This document shows positions 43,465-51,206 of a DNA stretch of 64,000 nt, one piece after another. Each line of letters begins with the position of its first letter. Position 1 is the stretch's first letter. The notes below the pieces were generated by a model. That model searched no databases, had not been told where the DNA came from, and saw only the letters and a program-made list of their open reading frames with translations. The translations under genes were made by a program, and so were the position numbers. This DNA is from Sphingomonas panacis. GTDB taxonomy: Bacteria; Pseudomonadota; Alphaproteobacteria; Sphingomonadales; Sphingomonadaceae. The DNA lies in NCBI RefSeq assembly GCF_001717955.1, contig NZ_CP014168.1, positions 992,001-1,056,000 of the forward strand, given 5' to 3'.

Positions 43465-44768
43465 CCCATCCTCCCGGGTAGCCACAGGGCCAGCATCGGC
43501 ACCGCGATCAACAGAGCCAGGTGGAGGAAATCGACGATCAGGAACGGCACGATTCCCCGGAAGATCGTCGCCAGCGGAATGTCCTTGGCGATCCCCTGGA
43601 TGACATAGACGTTGAGACCGAGCGGCGGATGGACGAACCCGATCTCCATCGTGCGGACCAGGAAGATGCCGAACCAGATCGGGCTCATGTGAAGTTCGTG
43701 GATGATCGGCAGGAAGATCGGCGTGGTCAGCAACATCAGCGCGATGCCATCAAGGAACGAGCCGAGCACCAGCAACGCCACCGCCATCGCCACGATCGTC
43801 AAGGTTGGCGAGGCGTGGAAACTGCCAACCGCCTGCGCCAGCCACCCGGCGACACCGGTAACGCTGATGAAGGTTGCGAACAGCAAAGCACCGATGATGA
43901 CAAGATAGATCATGCCGGTGGTGCGCAGCGTCGCGTCCAGAGCGCCGCTCACCGCCGCCCGGGTCAGCTTGCCCCGCCACCAGCAGAGCAGCAGCGCCGC
44001 AGCCGAGCCGACCGACGCCGCTTCGGTCGGGGTGAACCATCCGATGAACAACCCGCCGATCACGAACAGGATCAGCGCTGCGATGTCGATCACGCGCACC
44101 AGTCCCGCCATCCGCTCGCGCCACGGTACACGCGCGGTACGCGGCCCCAGTGCGGGATTGATGCGACACAGGATCGAGATCGCGACGATGTAGAACAGCG
44201 CCTGAGTCAGCCCGGGGATGATCGAGGCGGCAAACAGCTTGCCGATCGATTGTTCAGCGACGATGCCGAACACGATCAGCGCACCCGACGGCGGCACCAA
44301 GGAGCCGAGTGTGCCGCCCGCCGCGAGCGCACCGGTCGCGAACGACGGCGCATAGTTCGCCTTGCGCATCTCCGGCAGCGCCACCGAGGTGACCGTCGCA
44401 ACGGTGGCGAGGCTCGACCCGCTGATCGCACCGAAGCCCGCGCAGCCGCCGATCGAGGCGATCGCAAGGCCGCCGCGGCGATGCCCCACGAAGCGCGCGG
44501 CGGTGTCGAAGAAGTCGCGGCTGGCGCCCGCGGCAAAGCATAGATGCGCCATCAGCACGAACAACGGCAATACGCCGAGCTCGTAGCGGCTGATCGTCGC
44601 GAAGGTGACGACACCCGCCTTGATCAGCGCCGCCTCGGGCGAGATCAGGATCGCCAGCCCACCCAACGCGACGAGGATCAGGCTGATACCGATCGGCAGG
44701 CCAAGCGCGAGCACGCCGAGCAGACATAGGATGCCGATCAGCCCGGCGATTTCGGGAATCATCGTCAT
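43461..44768 (-). CDS. TRAP transporter large permease (DctM type)
   Basis: 435-residue inner-membrane protein with about twelve hydrophobic segments. The DctM signature regions are present: LALGLPIGISLILVALGGLAI near the N-terminus, SIGGCAGFGAISGSSLATVAT, GALAAGGTLGSLVPPSGALIVFG and LTTPIFLPIIHELHMSPIWFG. It forms the sodium-driven translocation unit with the small permease and the binding protein. ATG 44768 overlaps the DctQ stop by 4 nt. The ligand is most probably an organic acid used by the CoA enzymes downstream. Confidence 0.95.
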   Translation of the reverse strand: MTMIPEIAGLIGILCLLGVLALGLPIGISLILVALGGLAILISPEAALIKAGVVTFATISRYELGVLPLFVLMAHLCFAAGASRDFFDTAARFVGHRRGGLAIASIGGCAGFGAISGSSLATVATVTSVALPEMRKANYAPSFATGALAAGGTLGSLVPPSGALIVFGIVAEQSIGKLFAASIIPGLTQALFYIVAISILCRINPALGPRTARVPWRERMAGLVRVIDIAALILFVIGGLFIGWFTPTEAASVGSAAALLLCWWRGKLTRAAVSGALDATLRTTGMIYLVIIGALLFATFISVTGVAGWLAQAVGSFHASPTLTIVAMAVALLVLGSFLDGIALMLLTTPIFLPIIHELHMSPIWFGIFLVRTMEIGFVHPPLGLNVYVIQGIAKDIPLATIFRGIVPFLIVDFLHLALLIAVPMLALWLPGRMG

Positions 44769-45295
44769 GCCCGGCGCCGCATCGCGTTGCCGATGAAGAT
44801 AGTCGCCACGAGCAGCGCGCCGCCGATCCAGAATGCTCGCATCCAGCGCATTGGCAGGTTGAGCACCTCCGTCACCTCGTGACCGTTCCAGAGATCGGAC
44901 GCCAGCCAGATCGAACCGGCAATGAGCACGACGAAAATGATTGCGCTGACCAGATCAGCGGCGCGATCGAGCACACCTGCCGCGCGCTCCCCGACCTGCT
45001 CGAGCAGGATACGAACACGGGCATGCGTTCCGTCGATCGTCGCGATCACGATTGCCGAGGTGGCGGCAACGACGATGCACGCCTCGAAAATCTCGATCGC
45101 TCCCAGAAACGTCACGCCGAGGTGCCGGCCCGCAACCGCGAGCGCGTCGGTCGCCATCGCCAGGAGCAACGCGGCAGAGCCGACGCCAGCCGCCACACGC
45201 CGCGCAAAGCGGGCCCGGGTCTGCGTGACCGAAGGCGCCGCTTCCGGCCCGCTCGGCGCCGCCACGGCGGCTTGAATCTGATCCGTATCGTTCAT
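44765..45295 (-). CDS. TRAP transporter small permease (DctQ type)
   Basis: 176 residues with four predicted transmembrane helices after an Ala/Pro-rich N-terminal tail. The family pattern GRHLGVTFLGAIEIFEACIV appears in the second helix, and WNGHEVTEVLNLPMRWMRAF near the last helix. First gene of the eight-gene operon. Its start is 89 bp from the divergent MarR gene, so the operon promoter must lie in that gap. DctQ partners with DctM in the membrane. Confidence 0.9.
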   Translation of the reverse strand: MNDTDQIQAAVAAPSGPEAAPSVTQTRARFARRVAAGVGSAALLLAMATDALAVAGRHLGVTFLGAIEIFEACIVVAATSAIVIATIDGTHARVRILLEQVGERAAGVLDRAADLVSAIIFVVLIAGSIWLASDLWNGHEVTEVLNLPMRWMRAFWIGGALLVATIFIGNAMRRRA

Positions 45296-45344
45296 AGCCG
45301 GGTATAACGCGCCACGACCCGCCCGCCGCTCAGTGGAGGATATT

Positions 45345-45361
45345 GAAGCTTTGTTTGCTTC
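45345..45361. promoter_or_regulatory. Inverted repeat in the TRAP/MarR gap, candidate MarR operator
   Basis: GAAGC-TTTGTTT-GCTTC, a 17-bp palindrome with 5-bp arms in the middle of the 89-bp divergent gap. Size and place fit a MarR dimer site controlling both genes. Confidence 0.45.
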
Positions 45362-45384
45362 GGCCGATTGATTAAGGACGGCAT

Positions 45385-45861
45385 ATGGCTGCCCCCATCC
45401 GACCCAATTCCGTCAACGAAGAGCATCTCGAACTCGGTCGGCTTGGCAATTTCATCGGCTTCCGGTTGCGCCGGATTCAGAACCAGCTTTCCGGCGCCTT
45501 CAGCACCCAAAGCGTCGAGATCGGGCTGCGACCGGGCGAGTTTTCCGCGCTCGCGATTATCTCCGCCAATCCGGGCCTGTCGCAGGCGAAGCTCGCACGC
45601 GAGGTCGGTCTCGACAAATCGGCGGCGGTGGCGGTGGTGGACGATCTCGAACGGCTCGGCATGGCCGAACGCCGACGGTCGCCGGATGACCGACGCCGCC
45701 ACGCGCTCTACACGACCGAAGTTGGTGAAGCCGCTCTCGTCAAACTGTTCGCGCGACTGGCTTTGGTGGAGCAGGATGTTCTCAACGTCCTCGGCCCGCG
45801 CGACCTTCAGGTGCTGAGCACATTGCTCGACCGCGTGTACGATTCGGTCTTTCGCAAATAA
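45385..45861 (+). CDS. MarR-family transcriptional regulator
   Basis: 158 residues. The winged-helix core runs LRPGEFSALAIISANPGLSQ, then AKLAREVGLDKSAAVAVVDDLERLGMAERRRSPDDRRRHALYTT; the DDRR wing motif is typical of MarR. The flanking helices would form the dimer interface. It is divergent from the TRAP/CoA operon and probably represses it until an aromatic or carboxylic ligand, or its CoA thioester, binds. ATG 45385 follows AAGGACGG. It converges on the next TonB receptor gene. Confidence 0.9.
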   Translation: MAAPIRPNSVNEEHLELGRLGNFIGFRLRRIQNQLSGAFSTQSVEIGLRPGEFSALAIISANPGLSQAKLAREVGLDKSAAVAVVDDLERLGMAERRRSPDDRRRHALYTTEVGEAALVKLFARLALVEQDVLNVLGPRDLQVLSTLLDRVYDSVFRK

Positions 45862-45926
45862 GCGCCACGGGCGCGCGGGAATGCCGTCGGCATCCACGCT
45901 GTCCCCAGCTTCGGGCGCGAAACGTC

Positions 45927-48659
45927 TCACAGCGAAACCGTCGCCGACACCGAGATGATCCGGCCGATCGGGTTGGAAACGGTCGGATCGAAGCCGCCGC
46001 CGCCGTTCGGGCTTTCCGGAATATTGACGAACGGCGGATCGACGTCGAACAGGTTTGACACGTCGAGCGCCAGCGTCAGCCGGTTCTTGCCGCTGAGCGT
46101 ACCATCGAAGCGGTGCGCGACATGCAGATCGAAGGTCGAGTAATCCTTCACCGTCTGCGTCGGCGTGACGCGGTTGTTCTTGTAGGAATTGGTGTAGTTC
46201 CAGAACAGCACCGCGCTGGTGCCGGTATTGTCGTATCCGGCCGAGCTGCGCGCGCGGAAACGCGGCGGGTTGAAGATCGTGTTCACGCTGTCGAGGAACG
46301 GCGCACTGGTTGACACGGCGGTACGGTAACGCGTGAAATAGGTGCCGTTGGTGGCGACGTTGAAGTGGCTGAGCCGGTAGGAAAGCTGGAAGTCGATTCC
46401 CTCCGCCAGCGTTTTGCCCGCGTTGACGTTCTGGCCGTACACGAACAGCGTCGGGGTGTCGGGCAGCACGCCGAACACCGGATAGCCCTTCTGCACGAAC
46501 GACTGGATCAACGCCGCCGCCTGCGCGCCCTGCACGATGCGGTCGGCATATTGTGAGGCCGATGCGCCGCCTTGCAGGATCGACAGGTCGGACAGGATCG
46601 CGTTGATCTGGCCGGTATAGTCGATGTTGAAATAGTTCACGCTCGCGCGGAAGTTGGGCAGCGCGGGCAGCGACAGATCCGCGCCGAGCGACCAGGTGCG
46701 GGCATGTTCGGGTGTCAGCGGATTGCCGTCGGCGAAGCCGGACAGAGTCGCGCCGGTGACGACACCGTTCGGTGTGTTGTAGTTCTGGATGAACAACGCA
46801 TCGACCGCGCCCTTGATCTGCGTGAGGATCGGCGCGCGGAACGACGTGCCGTAGCTGCCATGCAGCTTCAGCCCGCGCACCGGTTCCCAATTGATGCCGA
46901 TCTTGGGGTTGCTGGTCGTGCCCACATCCGAATAGTCGCTATACCGTCCCGCCAGCGACAGATCGAGCGAGTGGAAGCCGGGAATCGCATTGTCGTCGCC
47001 GAAGATCGGCACGCGCAATTCACCAAATACCGACTTGATCGTGCGCGCCGCATAGGTCCGCGAGGAATTGACAGCACCCGCCGGCCCGCTGTCGAGGCCG
47101 GTGTAAATGCTCTCGCGCACGTATTCGCCGCCGAGTGCCGCGCGCACGTTGCCGCCGGGCAGATGGAACAGCGAGCCTGAAACGCTCACCTCGCCTTCAT
47201 GCTCCTCGTTGATGCCCGGCGCGCCGAACACCTGGTTGAACACGCTGCCGAGTACGCCCGCGCTGTTGCCACCAAACGGGTTGATCGCGGTCGCCGGGTT
47301 GCTGCTGGCGAGTGCGGCGGCCAGCGCGCCGTTGTTCACGCCCTGCGTCGAGGTGCTGAGGCTCTCGTCACGGCCATAGGTGTAGCTGGCGTCGAGCTGG
47401 AAATCGCCGAACAGCTTCCAGTTTAGCCCGGCCGTGCCCTCCAGCACCTTGGCGAAGCCGCGCGTGCTGTTGACCGGCCCCTGCCCGCCGAAGTTGGTCT
47501 GCACCGTTTCCGACGAGGCGACGACGCCGGGTGGCAGGATGAAATACGGGTTGGTGCTGGGCAGCACCACCGTCGCCGTGGTCAGCGCCGGATTGAACTG
47601 GAAATCGCGCCGCGTGTAGAGCAGATCGCCGGTCAGCGTGATGCGCGAACCGATCTCCTGCGTGACCGATCCCATGAAGCTGTTGCGCCGCTGCGCCGGG
47701 ATGAGATCCTGTGTCTTCAACGTGTCGCACGTGTTGACACTACCCGCGACGAGCCCGGGCAGCGCGTAGTTGGTGCCGTTGATGGCGATGTTGGCCGGGT
47801 TGCACTGCGTGCCGCGGTAATCGCCGCCGCCGCGCGCGCGCAGATCCGCGCCGTAGAAGTCACGGTCGCGCCCGTTGAGCGCACCGTGGCCGCTGTGTTC
47901 GTAAGACAGCGTCAGGTTGCCGGTATCCCAGCTATGCCCGCCGATGATGCCGATATTGTACTGGTTGTACGCCTGATCGGCGGCGAGGCCGTATTGCGCG
48001 CGCGCCTCCAGCCCGTTGAAGCGCCGCCGCGTGATGAGGTTGACCACGCCTGCGACCGCATCTGACCCGTAGATCGCCGATGCGCCGTCCGCGACGACCT
48101 CGACTCGCTCGATCGCGATCGTGGGGATCGCGCTCGGATCGGGAAGGCCGCCCGATGAACCGGATTGCACGATGCGGTGCCCGTTGAGCAGAGTGAGCGT
48201 CGCATATGGCCCGATGCCACGAATGTTGAAGCCGGAACTATAAGTGATATTGCCGGCCCCGCCCGATGTGCTGCGGCTCCCCTCGCTGACGCCCTGGTTG
48301 ATGACCTGTGGCAGGTTCTGCACGAGTTGCGTCGTGTTGGTCGCGCCCGAGGAGATCAGGTCGGCGCGGGTCTGCTCGATCAGCGGCGAACCGACCGGCG
48401 CAACGCCGCGAATGCGGCTGCCGGTGACGACCACGTCGGCGGGCGGTTGTGCCGGCTCGGCACTGGGCGGCAATGCGGTGCCGCTGGTGCTCATCTGCGT
48501 GCGGGCGGCGTCGGTATCGTCCGGCGTCTGCGCGGCCGGCGCGTTCTGCCCGGGTTCCGGCACGGCCTGCGCATGGGCCGTACCGGCCCATGCGAGCGCG
48601 GCGACCGCTACGCCGGAGCGCGTGAAATTCCGCATCATGGTCTGCGACGGATTCTTCAT
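45927..48659 (-). CDS. TonB-dependent receptor, first of a paralogous pair
   Basis: 910-residue outer-membrane receptor with signal peptide (VAVAALAWAGTAHAQ), a long Ala/Pro linker, DVVVTGSRIRGVAPVGS and the plug LVQNLPQVINQGVSEGSRST ... NIRGIGPYATLTLLNGHRI, followed by IERVEVVADGASAIYGSDAV. The barrel ends ISVSATVSL. It is translated with the CocE/NonD hydrolase gene (ATGA overlap), so hydrolase and receptor likely handle the same compound. It is clearly related to the receptor at 51207-53906, with near-identical plug motifs. The ligand is unknown; this plug subtype occurs in receptors for diverse organic compounds as well as iron chelates. Confidence 0.9.
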   Translation of the reverse strand: MKNPSQTMMRNFTRSGVAVAALAWAGTAHAQAVPEPGQNAPAAQTPDDTDAARTQMSTSGTALPPSAEPAQPPADVVVTGSRIRGVAPVGSPLIEQTRADLISSGATNTTQLVQNLPQVINQGVSEGSRSTSGGAGNITYSSGFNIRGIGPYATLTLLNGHRIVQSGSSGGLPDPSAIPTIAIERVEVVADGASAIYGSDAVAGVVNLITRRRFNGLEARAQYGLAADQAYNQYNIGIIGGHSWDTGNLTLSYEHSGHGALNGRDRDFYGADLRARGGGDYRGTQCNPANIAINGTNYALPGLVAGSVNTCDTLKTQDLIPAQRRNSFMGSVTQEIGSRITLTGDLLYTRRDFQFNPALTTATVVLPSTNPYFILPPGVVASSETVQTNFGGQGPVNSTRGFAKVLEGTAGLNWKLFGDFQLDASYTYGRDESLSTSTQGVNNGALAAALASSNPATAINPFGGNSAGVLGSVFNQVFGAPGINEEHEGEVSVSGSLFHLPGGNVRAALGGEYVRESIYTGLDSGPAGAVNSSRTYAARTIKSVFGELRVPIFGDDNAIPGFHSLDLSLAGRYSDYSDVGTTSNPKIGINWEPVRGLKLHGSYGTSFRAPILTQIKGAVDALFIQNYNTPNGVVTGATLSGFADGNPLTPEHARTWSLGADLSLPALPNFRASVNYFNIDYTGQINAILSDLSILQGGASASQYADRIVQGAQAAALIQSFVQKGYPVFGVLPDTPTLFVYGQNVNAGKTLAEGIDFQLSYRLSHFNVATNGTYFTRYRTAVSTSAPFLDSVNTIFNPPRFRARSSAGYDNTGTSAVLFWNYTNSYKNNRVTPTQTVKDYSTFDLHVAHRFDGTLSGKNRLTLALDVSNLFDVDPPFVNIPESPNGGGGFDPTVSNPIGRIISVSATVSL

Positions 48660-50431
48660 TTTGCCTCTTCCACAGTCTTTTCGGCACCAGCCTCGAACCG
48701 GGCGGGTGTCTTGAACGGAATTTCGATGCGGGATCCGGTGCTGCCGGCGTACACCGTCCAGCGCTTCGCCAGCCCGCCTTTGATCGCGGCCAGATTACGC
48801 TGGCGCGGATCGGCACCCGCGAGCGCGACGCGCAGACGGTGATGCGCCGGCACCACATACGAACGCGGCGACAGGTCGAACACCAACGTCACCGGCTTAC
48901 CCGGCGCGAGCGGCGCCGCGTCGCGCTCCAGCCCCGAATGATAGGGCAGGTCGAGATCGTTATAGGGCGGCCTGCTCAGCTTGCGATGGCTCGCCGCCAG
49001 CCGCCCCTGCGCCAGCACGACCGACCTGCCGCTCGGATCGACGTCCTCGAGATACGCGAACATATTGGCCTGCGGCGCGTCGGCGGCGGCGCGAATCGAA
49101 ACCACCGAATAGCCCTCGATCGTGGCCGGCTCGGCCAGCGGCGGGCTGGTGAAGATCGCCGCACGCGCGTCGGGCGTCTCGGGCCAGAACGGGAAGTAGG
49201 CGTCGGTCGCGATGTCATAGTCGATCGGGTAATCGATGCTGCGCACAGCCGTCGGCTTGGTGCCAAGCGCGCCCGCCCGGAAGCCGTTGCCTGCCGTGAG
49301 GAACAGCGTGGTGCGCGCGATGCCGACGCCGGGCAGGCTGTTGGAGCGGATCAGTTCGCCGCCGCTGCCGTCCTGCCGCCACCAGGCATATTTCGGCTCG
49401 ATATCGAGGCCGTTGCGGACGCCCTTCAGATAGCGGTCGAAGAACGTCTTCTGAATGCTGTTGATGTTGAACTGTTTGGGCGGCTCACAATGGCTGCCCG
49501 GGCCGATGATCATCTTGGCCGGCAGGTTGGCGGCCGCGCGGATGATCTGCTCGGTCGGCTCGTCGTTCCAATTGCCCCACAGGTACCAGGCGACGCCCGG
49601 TCGTGCGAGTGCGACCTTGTGCGTATAGGGGCCGACCTCCTCCCAGAAGCGCGTGCCGGTCAGCGCGGACATGCTGTCGCGATACGGGATGCCGTACCAC
49701 AAAGGTGCCATCGGCGTGTTGCCGGCATGCTGCGCGACCGCCTGTTTGAGCAGCACGCCACCGCTGTCCCCGTCGACGGGTACGCTGGAAAGATCGATCG
49801 CGGTCGATTCTTCAGGCCGCGTGTTGAACTGACCGGTGATGCCGCCGCGTCGGACGAACTCGTATTTGTCCCAGTCGGTGGCGGCGGCGAACACCGCCTT
49901 CACCGCCGGCGGCTGCGCGCCCGCCACCAGCATCGCGGTCCCACCGAGATACGAACAACCGATCAGTCCGACGTCACCCGTCGCGTAGGGCCGCCCCGCG
50001 AGCCACTGGACGATCTCCGCGCCGTCCTTCGCTTCGGTCTGATCCAGGAAACCACGCCGCGCGCCGAACGACGCGCCCTTTCCGCGAATATCAGCCGTCG
50101 CGACGACATAGCCGGCATGCACCAGATCGCGGAGCCCGAACTCGCGCGAATCGAGCAGATCCACCAGCTTTCCATTGTCGTAATAGCGTGCGCGATACGG
50201 CGTGAAGGCGAATACCACCGGCGCCTTTGCCGCGTCCGCTACGCCGCCCTTCGCAGGTCGGTACACGTTCACCGCAAGACGGACACCGTCGCGCATCGGC
50301 AGGTAAAACGATTGGCGCGCAACCAGCGGATCGCCATTTGCACGATCCTGGGTCGCGCCGACCGCCGGCATCATGAGGGAGATCATCGCCGCGGTCGGTA
50401 CCAGCCCGCGCCGCCTGTTTAGCCGCTTCAT
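48656..50431 (-). CDS. CocE/NonD-family (S15) hydrolase, exported
   Basis: 591 residues. An N-terminal signal (RRRGLVPTAAMISLMMPAVGA) is followed by an X-Pro dipeptidyl-peptidase-type alpha/beta hydrolase: FYLPMRDGVRLAVNVYRPA (42-60), FAFTPYRARYY, ADIRGKGASFG, and the nucleophile S160 in LIGCSYLGGTAM. The C-terminal jelly-roll domain is present (YNDLDLPYHSGLERDAAPL, then RSYVVPAHHRLRVAL). Known relatives cleave esters such as cocaine or lactones, or acyl-amino acids. Start ATG 50431 follows GGAGAGG; the longer frame upstream has no ribosome site. First gene of a two-gene unit with the TonB receptor. Confidence 0.88.
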   Translation of the reverse strand: MKRLNRRRGLVPTAAMISLMMPAVGATQDRANGDPLVARQSFYLPMRDGVRLAVNVYRPAKGGVADAAKAPVVFAFTPYRARYYDNGKLVDLLDSREFGLRDLVHAGYVVATADIRGKGASFGARRGFLDQTEAKDGAEIVQWLAGRPYATGDVGLIGCSYLGGTAMLVAGAQPPAVKAVFAAATDWDKYEFVRRGGITGQFNTRPEESTAIDLSSVPVDGDSGGVLLKQAVAQHAGNTPMAPLWYGIPYRDSMSALTGTRFWEEVGPYTHKVALARPGVAWYLWGNWNDEPTEQIIRAAANLPAKMIIGPGSHCEPPKQFNINSIQKTFFDRYLKGVRNGLDIEPKYAWWRQDGSGGELIRSNSLPGVGIARTTLFLTAGNGFRAGALGTKPTAVRSIDYPIDYDIATDAYFPFWPETPDARAAIFTSPPLAEPATIEGYSVVSIRAAADAPQANMFAYLEDVDPSGRSVVLAQGRLAASHRKLSRPPYNDLDLPYHSGLERDAAPLAPGKPVTLVFDLSPRSYVVPAHHRLRVALAGADPRQRNLAAIKGGLAKRWTVYAGSTGSRIEIPFKTPARFEAGAEKTVEEAK

Positions 50432-50489
50432 CAACCAACCTCTCCGCTGACGATCTGCGCGTCTTGCGAGATTGGTGTTATCGACAATG

Positions 50490-50504
50490 GTTGTAGATAT
50501 CAAC
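50490..50504. promoter_or_regulatory. Palindrome upstream of the CocE-like gene
   Basis: GTTG-TAGATAT-CAAC, 15 bp, in an AT-rich patch about 60 bp upstream of the hydrolase start. It is a plausible operator for that operon; the regulator is unknown. Confidence 0.35.
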
Positions 50505-51127
50505 GGTTATTTTGGCGGGCGTCCTTCACGGCAGAAGCCATAGCGACAGCATCAACCGCGTTTCTGCGGTTGGCCCTATATCGACTTACACCGCACCGCC
50601 CCAGAGCGCGACTGAGGCGATCAGCTCGGCGCAGGCGTATCCACGACGGCGACTCCGGGCGGCCGGTCTCGCCACGCCGATAAAGGTGCAAAATATTATA
50701 GTTGTAAATTCATACTAAATCGCACATGTATCCCGTGAGTGGCGCAAGACCACCCGGGAGAGTATGATGATGGTGGGGCAGACGTTCGGCGTCCCCGCAA
50801 GGCGACGCGTCGCAGTGCTGACGATGCCGGTGGCGAGTCCACCGCCGCCAGCGTCGCGCACCATATTTCCAAAGCGACCGCGATCGACTCCCATGGCGTC
50901 GTCCCCGGTGGTCGCATCACTGCGCGTCTCACCGCCCAGTCCAATGCGTTTGCCGTGGAGGCGGCGAGACGACCTGTCGCTGCGGGCACCGACGGCACGC
51001 ACTTCAAGCCGGTTCGACACGCCGATGTGCCAGCGCGGCAACGCCATGCGCATCAAATCCGGCTGCGCACCGCGAGCCGGCGCGACGTCACCTCAGCCTG
51101 CCACAGCCAGCATCCGAGTCCCACGGG

Positions 51128-51143
51128 GTGACCGACAGGTCAC
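51128..51143. promoter_or_regulatory. Inverted repeat upstream of the second paralogous receptor
   Basis: GTGACC-GACA-GGTCAC, perfect 6-bp arms, 63 bp before the receptor start. It could be an operator or an RNA hairpin in the leader. Confidence 0.35.
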
Positions 51144-51206
51144 GCACCGACGCGCCTTTCGTGCCCACGCCAGCCTTTCAAAAACAAAACGCAAAGGGGA
51201 GAATTG

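Larger units (their letters stand above)
50432..51206. other. 775-bp divergent gap between hydrolase and receptor operons
   Basis: I find no supported gene here. Open frames on both strands are rich in Arg/Pro/Ser and look like non-coding high-GC DNA or a badly decayed gene. The end near the hydrolase is AT-rich (about 50465-50520 and 50688-50725). Two inverted repeats are listed separately: GTTGTAGATATCAAC beside the hydrolase gene and GTGACC-GACA-GGTCAC beside the receptor gene. Confidence 0.5.

Noticed and set aside
45862..45926. ATGCCG/CGGCAT symmetry between the convergent MarR and receptor genes as terminator
   Set aside because: The arms meet with a one-base loop, which cannot form a normal hairpin, and there is no T tract.
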